From Branchiibius sp. NY16-3462-2 (lineage in GTDB: Bacteria > Actinomycetota > Actinomycetes > Actinomycetales > Dermatophilaceae): DNA of 14,096 nt. Where the stretch lies: positions 1-14,096 of the forward strand of contig NZ_LVCF01000006.1 in assembly GCF_001594145.1 (NCBI RefSeq). The letters are read 5' to 3'. Each line of letters begins with the position of its first letter. Position 1 is the stretch's first letter. The notes beneath the pieces are model-generated. The model was not told where the DNA came from and searched no databases. It saw only the letters and a list, made by a program, of their open reading frames with translations. A program made the position numbers and the translations under genes. Positions 6,601 to 12,991 of the stretch are shown piece after piece.

Positions 6601-8468
6601 AACCGGCCGCGCACGATCTTCACCTGGTCCGCGTCCTCGCCACCCCAGGCGGCGGGCGACTGCGAACGCAGGCCCAGGTCGTAGATCCAGACGGCCGAAC
6701 CATCCGGCAGTCGCATCGAATACGGCCGCTCGTCGGTGACCTCGACGCCGAAGTCGGTGAACATGCCGACGACGTCGGTCAGGATCAGCCGGTCCCGTCG
6801 GAAGATCTTGAAGCGGCGCTCGCGCGGGTCACTGCCGCTCTCCCGGTAGAGCGCGAACAGCGCCGGGTCCGGCCCGTCCAGCGCTTCGATGCGTTGCAGA
6901 TCGGCCAGCCCCTGGGCGGCACTGAAGTCTTCTTTGTAGGCCTCGGGGAAGGCGTGCACGTAATCGGCAGTGATCCGCGCGGCGGCTTCATCGCCGTACT
7001 GACCGCGCACCAGGGTCGAGAAGCGCTGGCCCCAGGTCTGGACGCTGCGCAACATGCGCCCGTCGAAGTCCTCGTCGCTGATCGGCGCCGGCCGTTCGTC
7101 ACCGAGCCAGACCACGAAGTGCACATGCGCGAGGTCGTCGTCGGCGAGGCGGATCTCGTGCTCGATGTGCCGCGGGTTGTAGCTCTCGTGCAGCACCTTG
7201 GTCATGCGCAGCCGCAGGGTGGTGTCGTAGGCGTCGCGCGGCACGTAGACCACGACCGAGACGAACCGCCCGAACTCATCGTCGCGGCGCAGCACCCCGG
7301 CACACCGGCGCTCCTTCAACCGGGAGACCACCTGCACCACGTGCACCAGGTGCGGGACTTCCGCCTGCAGCACTTCGTCACGGGGGTAGGTCTCCAGGGT
7401 CTGCAGCACGTCCCGTCCGTCGTGGCTGTCGGCGGCGAAACCCGTTGCGGCCAGGACTTGTTCGACTTTGTCGCGAGCGACTGGCACCCGTCGCACGGTC
7501 TCGTTGTACGCCCGCGCCGCGAACAATCCGATGAACCGGCGCTCACCGATCACCGCGCCCGAGTCGTCGAAGACCCGCACCCCGATGTAGTCCAGATGTG
7601 CTGACCGGTGCACCGTGGACAGCGAGTTGGCCTTGGTGATCGTCAGCAACCGCGGATCATGCGCGGTGCGCGCGGCCTCGGGGGTCAACGCCCGGAAGGT
7701 GTCCGGGTCGTCGTCACGCAGCACCCCCAGGCCGCTGCCCTCGACCGGGGCCAGGCCGTCCTGACCGTCCCGCCGCGCCAGCCGGTAGTCACGGAATCCG
7801 ATGAACGTGAAGTTGTCGTCGGCGAGCCAGCGCAGCATCTCGACGCACTGGCGCACCTGGTCCTCATCAACCCGTTCGCCGACCTCCTCGGCAACGGAAC
7901 CCGCCAGTTCCCAACAGCGTTCGCGCATCTGCGGCCAGTCCTCGACGGCCTTGTGCAGATCCCCCATCACCTGGGTGAGCGTCTGCTGCAGTTGCTCGTC
8001 GTCGGCGGCACTGCGCGCGCGGGCAAACTCAACGTGCAGCCAGGACTCCCGCTTGGCCCCCTCGGGGGAGGACCCCGCGGCCACGGGCGTTACCGACTCC
8101 AGAGTGCCTTCGGCCGATCGGCGTACGTCGAACTGCGGGTGCACCAGCAAGCGCACCGAGCGCTGGGCGCGGCTGAGCGCTGCCAGCACGGTGTCGACGA
8201 TGAACGGCATGTCGTCGGTGACGATCTGCGCGACCACCAGACCCCGGCCCCACCCGTCGGTATCCGGATGCGGAGTGAACACCCGGACGTTGGCCGTCCC
8301 TGGCGCCCGGTGGGCAGCCAGCGCCAGGTGCGAGCGCACGATGCCCGAAACGTCTGGCGGAGTGAGATTTTGGAGGTCTTCGGCCGCGGTGTGCTCGAAA
8401 TAACCGGACACCAGGTCGTCGGGAAGCTTGTCGGAAACCGACACGGTCGCGGAGTTCACCGCAGGCAT
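3663..8468 (-). CDS. gdh: NAD-dependent glutamate dehydrogenase, 180-kDa class
   Basis: About 1601 residues, near the 1624 of M. tuberculosis Rv2476c. It catalyses NAD-linked oxidative deamination of glutamate to 2-oxoglutarate and ammonium in the cytosol. The long N-terminal half contains ACT-like segments (about 61-119, 400-426 and near 575). The catalytic half carries KVARGGLRWSDRRDDFRTEI (about 800), KAQMVKNALIVPTGAKGGF (about 830), VVAADKGTATFSD (about 903), SGGSAGYDHKAMGITARG (about 935), GDMSGDVFGNGMLLS (about 975), NGGIGTYVR (about 1090), IGEGGNLGLSQLARIE (about 1130) and NTDAIDNSAGVDTSDHE, all class signatures. I chose the ATG at 8468 because GAAGG lies 8 nt upstream (8477-8481); the open frame extends to 8588 but would run into the divergent gene. 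Mycobacterial homologues are inhibited by GarA. pdtaS follows 19 bp downstream. Confidence 0.96.
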   Translation of the reverse strand: MPAVNSATVSVSDKLPDDLVSGYFEHTAAEDLQNLTPPDVSGIVRSHLALAAHRAPGTANVRVFTPHPDTDGWGRGLVVAQIVTDDMPFIVDTVLAALSRAQRSVRLLVHPQFDVRRSAEGTLESVTPVAAGSSPEGAKRESWLHVEFARARSAADDEQLQQTLTQVMGDLHKAVEDWPQMRERCWELAGSVAEEVGERVDEDQVRQCVEMLRWLADDNFTFIGFRDYRLARRDGQDGLAPVEGSGLGVLRDDDPDTFRALTPEAARTAHDPRLLTITKANSLSTVHRSAHLDYIGVRVFDDSGAVIGERRFIGLFAARAYNETVRRVPVARDKVEQVLAATGFAADSHDGRDVLQTLETYPRDEVLQAEVPHLVHVVQVVSRLKERRCAGVLRRDDEFGRFVSVVVYVPRDAYDTTLRLRMTKVLHESYNPRHIEHEIRLADDDLAHVHFVVWLGDERPAPISDEDFDGRMLRSVQTWGQRFSTLVRGQYGDEAAARITADYVHAFPEAYKEDFSAAQGLADLQRIEALDGPDPALFALYRESGSDPRERRFKIFRRDRLILTDVVGMFTDFGVEVTDERPYSMRLPDGSAVWIYDLGLRSQSPAAWGGEDADQVKIVRGRFEDAFAAVWDRRADSDRLGGLVLSAGLTWRQVAVLRTVGRYLRQTAFSLSYGYIQDALLANPDLAALLSELFEQRFDPARRLEEDERESNQHRILQRIDAALADVASLDHDRIVRAIRDVMRATLRTNAFQSDDDSRVIALKLDCHQVPDLPEPIPMFEIWVHGPDVEGVHLRFGKVARGGLRWSDRRDDFRTEILGLVKAQMVKNALIVPTGAKGGFVARHLPDTSDRDAFNAAGVAAYQQFIAALLAVTDNLVDGAVVPPRDVVRYDDDDTYLVVAADKGTATFSDIANDIAREHGFWLDDAFASGGSAGYDHKAMGITARGAWESVKRHFREMGVDTQTQDFTAAGIGDMSGDVFGNGMLLSQHLRLVAAFDHRHVFLDPDPDAATSYAERRRLFELPRSSWDSYDRQLISEGGGVYPRTAKSVPITDQVRRVLGLGENVTALTPAELIRAILRAPVDLLWNGGIGTYVRSSLETDTQIGDRNNDAVRISADQLRCKVIGEGGNLGLSQLARIEAAQNGVRVNTDAIDNSAGVDTSDHEVNIKIAAAGLVRDGSLELSQRDELLASMTDEIAHQVLRDNYEQNVLLGNARAQEHAMLPVHRRFMAAVPGLDRELEFLPSNEALDERDRAGHGLCSPEFSVLVAYAKLDAKRQLLQTNLPDDPWFEATLSGYFPQAMRRYDRAIAAHPLRREIVTTCLVNDLVNRGGITFVFRAQEETGATADQIARAFVIVREVFGMRELLARIEATDNVVSTDVQTRMYLEVRRLLDRATRWFIHNRPADGSIAEEIERFRPVVKQLRPQVQDFLRGSEHDRWAADAEQLRQDGVPQDLAGEIAALLDAYALLDIARRSQLAGADPAEVTRTYFACSERLQIDRLLHAVSALPRDELSDALARSALREDLYGVLDSFVDVVLRSTDATPDRVEQWATTHQAGVERAARAVAVLPPRSQEPPTLAQVLVALRALRSVATVGDSHTS

Positions 8469-8522
8469 AGCACGCACCTTCGCACGCTCGATCGGGACCA
8501 ACCTCGTTGTCGATCCACTTCC

Positions 8523-8528
8523 ACGATA
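8523..8528 (-). promoter_or_regulatory. Possible -10 element of gdh
   Basis: TATCGT on the minus strand fits TANNNT and would start transcription about 50 nt before the gdh ATG, leaving room for the GAAGG ribosome site. No -35 match is seen. It is the best of few candidates in the 108-bp divergent region. Confidence 0.3.
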
Positions 8529-8563
8529 GGCGTCAGCTGCGCCCGCAGCGCACCCGGTCCGCG

Positions 8564-8569
8564 TAGGCT
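8564..8569 (+). promoter_or_regulatory. -10 element for the leaderless DUF2505 gene
   Basis: TAGGCT lies 7 nt before the GTG at 8577, with no ribosome site in between. This supports GTG 8577 as the start and a transcript beginning at or next to it. Confidence 0.55.
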
Positions 8570-8576
8570 GCCTGCC

Positions 8577-9074
8577 GTGGCTACGCACATCGAGCGATCC
8601 TGGACCCTGCCCGCCGATCCGACGGCCGTCTTCGCGATGATGACCGACGAGTCATTCCAGCGCGCCACCGGCGAGGCAGCCGGTGCGGTCACTGTGACGG
8701 CAACCGTCACGCAGGAGGGGCCGGACACGGTGATCACCAGCGCGCGCACCATGTCGACCGAGGGGGCGCCGTCGGCGTTCAAGAAGCTGGTCGGTGACCA
8801 GCTGGACATCGTCGTCCAGCAGCGGTGGGGCGCGGCCGGCGCCGACGGTTCACGCACGGGCACGATGCACATCGAAGTGCGCGACAAGCCGGTCAACTTC
8901 GACGGAATGTGCTCACTGCAACCCGGCGGTGACGGCAGTCAGTTGCAGGTGGCCGGTGACGTGCGCTGTTCGATCCCGCTGATGGGCGGGCGGATCGAGG
9001 GCGCGGTTGCGCCTGCGCTCACCCATGGCTTCAAGGTCGAGGAGAAGCAGGGCCGGGCCTACCTGGCTGGTTAG
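8577..9074 (+). CDS. DUF2505 family protein
   Basis: A 165-residue protein starting (M)ATHIERSWTLPADPTAVFAM, with a body of alternating strands and a final segment IEGAVAPALTHGFKVEEKQG. The pattern, length and terminal helix fit DUF2505, a family with a START/SRPBCC-like helix-grip fold seen in actinobacteria; its ligand is unknown. No signal peptide or membrane segment is visible, so it should be cytosolic. The GTG at 8577 is chosen because family members begin a few residues before the first strand and TAGGCT sits 7 nt upstream. The frame is open much further upstream, but that part is antisense to gdh. It is divergent from gdh (108 bp between starts), and its stop interlocks with that of the next gene. 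Confidence 0.85.
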   Translation: MATHIERSWTLPADPTAVFAMMTDESFQRATGEAAGAVTVTATVTQEGPDTVITSARTMSTEGAPSAFKKLVGDQLDIVVQQRWGAAGADGSRTGTMHIEVRDKPVNFDGMCSLQPGGDGSQLQVAGDVRCSIPLMGGRIEGAVAPALTHGFKVEEKQGRAYLAG

Positions 9075-9505
9075 GCCCCGAGGTCCGCCACGAGCGCTGC
9101 CAACTCGGTCACGTCGTACCAGGACAGGTCCAGATCGGAGTCGGCGTCGCGCTCCCCCGGCGGGTCAAGTCGGTGCAGGCTGACGACCTGGCGCAACAGG
9201 ACAGGGCCCGCGAAACGTACGGCGGCCGGCGAGTCCGGCGGTCCGCTGCGTTCGATGGCGGCCGCAAGTTCGGCGCTGGGCACGTCCACCGCCACGACGA
9301 CGTCGTCCTCCAGCGCGGCAGCGATGGTCGCTGCTTCCTGGATCGCGGCGTACTCCAACTCCTCCTCGTCCAGGTTGCCGCCCACGGCGGCGGCGAGTGC
9401 CGGGGTGGGCGCGTAGGCGATGAGCGGCCCGTCGATGCGGCGCTCGTCGCGCAACGCGATCAGGCGCTCGAGGCTGGTCGGCAGGTAGACACGTCCCGTG
9501 GTCAC
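9071..9505 (-). CDS. DUF6912-like small protein
   Basis: A 144-residue acidic, soluble protein starting (M)TTGRVYLPTSLERLIALRDE. It contains the segments DEEELEYAAIQEAATIAAAL, VVVAVDVPSAEL and a C-terminal LSWYDVTELAALVADL. The RVYLP start, EYAA helix, VAVDVP strand and WYDVTEL end match the actinobacterial DUF6912 family as I remember it; function is unknown. The start is GTG at 9505, 21 bp after the stop of the CpaE-like gene, so it is probably the last gene of that operon. No strong ribosome site is seen. Its TAA shares bases with the TAG of the convergent DUF2505 gene (4-bp overlap, 9071-9074), leaving no room for a terminator between them. Confidence 0.75.
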   Translation of the reverse strand: MTTGRVYLPTSLERLIALRDERRIDGPLIAYAPTPALAAAVGGNLDEEELEYAAIQEAATIAAALEDDVVVAVDVPSAELAAAIERSGPPDSPAAVRFAGPVLLRQVVSLHRLDPPGERDADSDLDLSWYDVTELAALVADLGA

Positions 9506-9526
9506 GCGGTCATCGTGTCACGGCGG

Positions 9527-10807
9527 TCAACGGCTCCGACGCAGTCTTCGGCGGCCACTGCGCGCAGCGACGGCACCGAACCGGGTCGCCAGGTCGGCGA
9601 TCGCCAGTCGCGTCGGTGAGGACGGGTCGCACTCGCGCAGAACGCGCCCGGCTAGGAGCGCGGCGTCCAGGGCATCGCGGTCGTCGGGGATGAACGCGGC
9701 GTCCGTCACGGCAGCGAACCGGTCGAGCGAGTCGGCGATGACGTTCTGTGCGTGCGAGCCGACCGCGCTGTTGCGCACCTTGCTGACGACCACCTCCGCG
9801 TCGTTCTTGCCGATCGCGGCGAGGTCGGCCAGTCCGCGGACCAGTCGTTGCAGCCCGACCGGGTCGCCAGCACCCACGGCAAGGATGCGATCCGCGGTCC
9901 GCAACGCCGCCAGGGTCGCTGCGTTCCGACGCGGGGCACGCGTGTCGTAGCTGAGGTCTTCGTCCTCCTCCAGCGGCGCGGCGACATCAACAATCGTGAC
10001 CGCGACCAGCGATCGGGCCACTTGCAACACGTGGGTGAAACTCTCGTCGCGGATCTCCGGCCAGCGATCGGCCCGCGGCAGCCCGGTGAGCACCCGCAGG
10101 TCCGGCAGCACGACCGGCGCGACCGTGGCCAACGACCGCCTGTCCAGCCGGCCGGCGTCGGCCAGTCGGGTCGCCGCTGCCACGCCCGGTGCCTCGTCCA
10201 GCAACGCCAGGTGCTGGGCCACGCTCGCCGCGTAGGTGTCGGCATCGACCAGCAAGGTAGACACACCACCCGCGGCCAACTCGGCGGCGAGGTTGATGGC
10301 GAGCGTGGTGCGGCCAGGAGCCCCCGGCGGACCCCAGACGACCACCACGATGCCTTCCTCGGGGGTGGCCTGGGCACCGTCGGCAGTGTCGTTCTCCAGC
10401 TCAACCGGCGGCAGATCGGGGGTGTCGTCCCGATCGAGCGCGACCGCCGCAGTTTCGGGTTCGCCGACCGCACGCACCAGCGCGAGCAGTTGGTCCGGCC
10501 CTGCCTCCAGCGCCGTGCTCGGCACCGACCAGGCGGCGAGCGCATCGTGCTCGTCCCAGGGCGAGACGACCCCGACCACGGTGACTCCGCACTCGCGCAG
10601 CCGGCCGACGGCGGACCGGTCCAGCCCAGGGAATCCGGCCGACACCACCGCCACCGACACGCGCGCCGCCTCAGCGACCGCCAGCAGATCACTGAGGTCA
10701 GCGCATCTCCGGACCAGCGTGATATCCGTTGCTGCAGAGAGGTATTCAGCGACTGCGGCCTCCTGGGCCGGTCCGATGGCGGTCGCTACCGTGATGTCCC
10801 GCGTCAT
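9527..10807 (-). CDS. CpaE/TadZ-like deviant P-loop ATPase
   Basis: A 426-residue protein in the SIMIBI/MinD-ParA class. Residues 1-115 resemble the atypical receiver-like N-terminal domain of CpaE proteins. An acidic linker leads to the ATPase domain, with P-loop WGPPGAPGRTTLAINLAAEL (158-177), VDADTYAAS (187-195), IVDVAAPL (272-279, Walker B-like) and VVVSKVRNSAVG (339-350). The invariant Walker A lysine is Arg166 (GRTT) and the MinD signature KGG is missing; this GAPGRTT form seems usual for actinobacterial members, so binding or hydrolysis may be altered. CpaE/TadZ proteins position Tad pilus or secretion machinery at the cell envelope. The start ATG overlaps the stop of the CpaB-like gene (ATGA), and the DUF6912-like gene follows after 21 bp. 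No pilus motor or pilin gene is visible here. Confidence 0.85.
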   Translation of the reverse strand: MTRDITVATAIGPAQEAAVAEYLSAATDITLVRRCADLSDLLAVAEAARVSVAVVSAGFPGLDRSAVGRLRECGVTVVGVVSPWDEHDALAAWSVPSTALEAGPDQLLALVRAVGEPETAAVALDRDDTPDLPPVELENDTADGAQATPEEGIVVVVWGPPGAPGRTTLAINLAAELAAGGVSTLLVDADTYAASVAQHLALLDEAPGVAAATRLADAGRLDRRSLATVAPVVLPDLRVLTGLPRADRWPEIRDESFTHVLQVARSLVAVTIVDVAAPLEEDEDLSYDTRAPRRNAATLAALRTADRILAVGAGDPVGLQRLVRGLADLAAIGKNDAEVVVSKVRNSAVGSHAQNVIADSLDRFAAVTDAAFIPDDRDALDAALLAGRVLRECDPSSPTRLAIADLATRFGAVAARSGRRRLRRSR

Positions 10808-11505
10808 GGCGCGGATCCGGCGCTGACCGGGACCAGATCCACCTTGCCACCACTGTTCATGGCCGCCAGCAGCGCCGCGACCTGGTCCTGCGGCACCATC
10901 ACCTGAACGGCCGGATCACCGGTTGCCCCACTCAGCCCGCCGCCGCTGCTCGGCACCGATGCGACCGACACCCGTTCCAACAGCCGCTGCGGCGCCTTGT
11001 AGGAGGTGGTACCCGTGGCGTCGGACTCCCGTTGTGAGACCCAGACGTCGACGCTGGATCCGCGCTGCAGGGTCGCGGCGGAGGCACCGGTCACCGGGAC
11101 CGCGATTGCCCGTACCTGTAGGGCGGCGGCATCGCCGATGGCCGTGCGGGCGATGAGTTCTCCGGCCGGTACTTCCCGCACCACACGACCCGATCCGTCG
11201 GTCGGCACGGAACTGAGGTAGCGCTGTGGGGAATCCAGGCGTACCTCGACGGCCGTGACGTCGTCCTTGCTGAGAACATCCCCCGGCTCCAGGGTGTGGC
11301 TGGCCTGCAACACCGTGACCGAGTTGTTGAAGTGCTGCAGCGTCAGCGCGCCGGTGATCATCGCCAACAGGACCAGGAGGACGCCCGCGATCAGGCGGCC
11401 ATCACGCCAGGACGGTCGTTGCAACCGGCCTGCGCGTGGAGCCGGCAGGGCGCTGTCCCGCTCGCCAGCACTCCCGGCGCGTGAACGTGTTGGTGCCAGC
11501 GACAT
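10804..11505 (-). CDS. CpaB/RcpC-like SAF-domain protein
   Basis: A 233-residue protein: basic, Pro/Arg-rich cytoplasmic N-terminus (1-36), one membrane helix (about 37-57, LIAGVLLVLLAMITGALTL), then an extracytoplasmic SAF domain. The SAF part starts TVLQASHTLEPGDVLSKDDV (63-82) and continues VVREVPAGELIARTAI and AVPVTGASAATLQRGSSVDV (about 136-155). This is the layout of Flp/Tad pilus assembly CpaB (RcpC) proteins, shortened at the C-terminus (usual members are about 250-300 residues). The ATG at 11505 has AAGGGAG 5 nt upstream (11511-11517). It is the first gene of a minus-strand operon with the CpaE-like and DUF6912-like genes and diverges from the HTH gene. The role in pilus assembly is inferred from the family; no partner pilus genes are in view. 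Confidence 0.82.
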   Translation of the reverse strand: MSLAPTRSRAGSAGERDSALPAPRAGRLQRPSWRDGRLIAGVLLVLLAMITGALTLQHFNNSVTVLQASHTLEPGDVLSKDDVTAVEVRLDSPQRYLSSVPTDGSGRVVREVPAGELIARTAIGDAAALQVRAIAVPVTGASAATLQRGSSVDVWVSQRESDATGTTSYKAPQRLLERVSVASVPSSGGGLSGATGDPAVQVMVPQDQVAALLAAMNSGGKVDLVPVSAGSAP

Positions 11506-11660
11506 GGTCGCTCCCTTCCCCGTGAGCGCGGCGCCGCCTCAGCGGCACCCGCCAGACCTCCCCAGCCCGACTGCGTCCGATCGTGGCACGTCGCATGCGG
11601 CGCGCTGGGCTTTCCACAGGTAAGAAAGTGTTAAAGCCGGGATTCGGCCAGAATGGGGTC
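11506..11660. promoter_or_regulatory. Divergent control region of the cpaB-like operon and HTH gene
   Basis: The 155 bp between two divergent start codons hold the AAGGGAG ribosome site of the CpaB-like gene (11511-11517), a 5-bp stem GCCGC-CTCA-GCGGC at 11533-11546, and an A-rich stretch around 11618-11637. CAGAAT at 11649-11654 could be a weak -10 for the HTH gene. No strong -35/-10 pair is evident. Autoregulation by the HTH protein is plausible but unproven. Confidence 0.4.
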
Positions 11661-11897
11661 ATGCCGGCCCGATTCCTCCAGATCACCGATGTCGCCGAAA
11701 TCCTGAACATCTCCGTGCGGCAGGCCTACTCCCTGGTCACGACCGGGGAGCTGCCAGCCATCAAGGTCGGTCGGTCCTGGCGTATCGAGGCCGAGGAGTT
11801 GGAGGCCTACATCAAGCGGGCGTACGCCGCGACCCGCCAGCAGGTCGCCGACGGGACCTTGGCCTCCGACCCGGAGTTCGACGAATCCCAGACCTGA
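11661..11897 (+). CDS. Excisionase-type (HTH_17) small DNA-binding protein
   Basis: A 78-residue protein starting MPARFLQITDVAEILNISVR. The first 52 residues form a MerR-like winged HTH of the excisionase/AlpA/HTH_17 type: helix-turn-helix at about 6-28, then LPAIKVGRSWRIEAEELEAY for the wing and following helix (31-50). A polar, acidic tail (DGTLASDPEFDESQT) follows. The ATG at 11661 is chosen because the family begins a few residues before the HTH; CAGAAT 6 nt upstream and a GGGG stretch could serve as a weak -10 or ribosome site. There is no integrase, attachment site or phage gene nearby, so it is more likely a chromosomal regulator (BldC-like mode of action) than a true excisionase. It diverges from the CpaB-like gene with 155 bp between starts, and stops 8 bp short of the convergent gene. 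Confidence 0.85.
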   Translation: MPARFLQITDVAEILNISVRQAYSLVTTGELPAIKVGRSWRIEAEELEAYIKRAYAATRQQVADGTLASDPEFDESQT

Positions 11898-11905
11898 ACC
11901 ACTCC

Positions 11906-12943
11906 TCAGCGCGGAGCGGTCACCTCGTGCGCCGCCTTCCGAGTGCGCGTGGCTGTCCACGAACGTGCCACCCAGGCGATGCGGCGACGGTCCGGCGTCG
12001 CGACCATCCCACCGCCACCGGACTGGCCGGCGAACCATAGCCCTGGAACGGCGTACGGCGCGCGGTTCCAGGGCAGCGCCCGCACCGTCAGGTACCAGGT
12101 CGTGTCGCCATCGTTCAGCGCCAGCGTCGGCTGGCCGTTGGCGAACGCCGCTGATTGTGGTTCGTTCAGCGTCGCACCCACCTGCCGCCAGGGATGCCTC
12201 GCCAGCACGGTGACGGCATGGACCAGCAGGACTGCGGTGAGGACCGCCCAGGCGAAGGCGAAGAACCCGCCAACAATGCCGGCGCCGACCACCAGGTCGG
12301 GAACCCCTTCGCGGGTGTCCCCGTTGTCGTCCACTCCGAAACTGGTCGTCGCAGCGATAACCCCCACTCCGAACACTCCGACAATGAGCGCGACGGCGGC
12401 TCGACGCAGCAACGCCGCACGGGTCGCGCGGTCGCGCACGGCGGGTACCTCGGGGCCTGGAGCGTCGGCGACCGGGAACGTCGTGACTACCTGCGGCGAG
12501 GGTGGCGGTACGACCGGCACCGGCCCGGTGAGCAGCCGAAAGGTGTGCACCGGCGAGTACCAGGTGATCTGTTGTCCTGCGAGCTCGTTCTCGACTTCCC
12601 GCCAGCTCTCGAAGATCCAGGACGTTTCCTGCTCATCGACGCGTTGTGGCGCCGCCGGCCAGTATTCGACCCCGAACGCCTCATCAGGACCATGCCGGTT
12701 CCCCACCCGGCCAAGCAGTCCCGGCGCGCGCTGCAGCAGCACCACGCTGACTTCCCAACCGGTCCAACGTCCGGTGGTGACCAGACCCGCGAACTCGGTG
12801 CGTGGGCCGAGTAGAGCCGCCGGGGTGGGTCCCCAGCCGCCGACCGGCTCACCGGCTGCCTCCAGCTGGTCCAGTTCGTGCACGTACTGCGCTACTGCGG
12901 CTTCATGGCTCTTGCCGTCCTGGTTCATTCCGAACGGTGGCAT
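11906..12943 (-). CDS. Two-helix membrane protein of unknown function
   Basis: A 345-residue protein I do not recognise. Residues 1-150 are soluble and Trp/Pro-rich (GRWTGWEVSVVLLQRAPGLL, QQITWYSPVHTFRLLTGPVP). Two membrane helices follow at about 180-200 (LRRAAVALIVGVFGVGVIAA) and 217-246 (IVGGFFAFAWAVLTAVLLVH). The C-terminal region (about 250-330) has LNDGDTTWYLTVRALPWNRA and GLWFAGQSGGGGMVATPDRR, and looks like a second beta-rich domain. Both large domains are probably cytoplasmic, with the two helices forming a hairpin in the membrane. The ATG at 12943 has AGGAGG 5 nt upstream (12949-12954), the strongest ribosome site in the window; a second in-frame ATG at 12928 is less likely. It follows the gene at 12992-13534 after 48 bp on the same strand, so the two probably form an operon. 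Confidence 0.75.
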   Translation of the reverse strand: MPPFGMNQDGKSHEAAVAQYVHELDQLEAAGEPVGGWGPTPAALLGPRTEFAGLVTTGRWTGWEVSVVLLQRAPGLLGRVGNRHGPDEAFGVEYWPAAPQRVDEQETSWIFESWREVENELAGQQITWYSPVHTFRLLTGPVPVVPPPSPQVVTTFPVADAPGPEVPAVRDRATRAALLRRAAVALIVGVFGVGVIAATTSFGVDDNGDTREGVPDLVVGAGIVGGFFAFAWAVLTAVLLVHAVTVLARHPWRQVGATLNEPQSAAFANGQPTLALNDGDTTWYLTVRALPWNRAPYAVPGLWFAGQSGGGGMVATPDRRRIAWVARSWTATRTRKAAHEVTAPR

Positions 12944-12991
12944 TCCGACCTCCTGCTACAACGCCCCTCCCCCAGGGCCTGCCGAATTATG

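Noticed and set aside
5607..7604. A 665-codon open frame on the plus strand inside gdh
   Set aside because: It is fully antisense to a well-recognised enzyme; the translation is rich in His, Gln, Arg and Val with no family-like sequence. It is a product of high GC third positions in gdh.
7608..8576. Upstream open extension of the DUF2505 gene frame
   Set aside because: This part is antisense to the gdh N-terminus and not protein-like. The DUF2505 fold starts at GTG 8577, which has its own -10 element.
8469..8588. Longer gdh N-terminus starting at 8588
   Set aside because: The extra 40 residues are Arg/Gly/Ala-rich with no homology-like pattern, overlap the divergent gene's start and lack a ribosome site; ATG 8468 has GAAGG 8 nt upstream.
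9060..9090. Terminator between the convergent DUF2505 and DUF6912-like genes
   Set aside because: The stop codons overlap by 4 bp and no GC-rich stem with a T-run is seen in the surrounding sequence.
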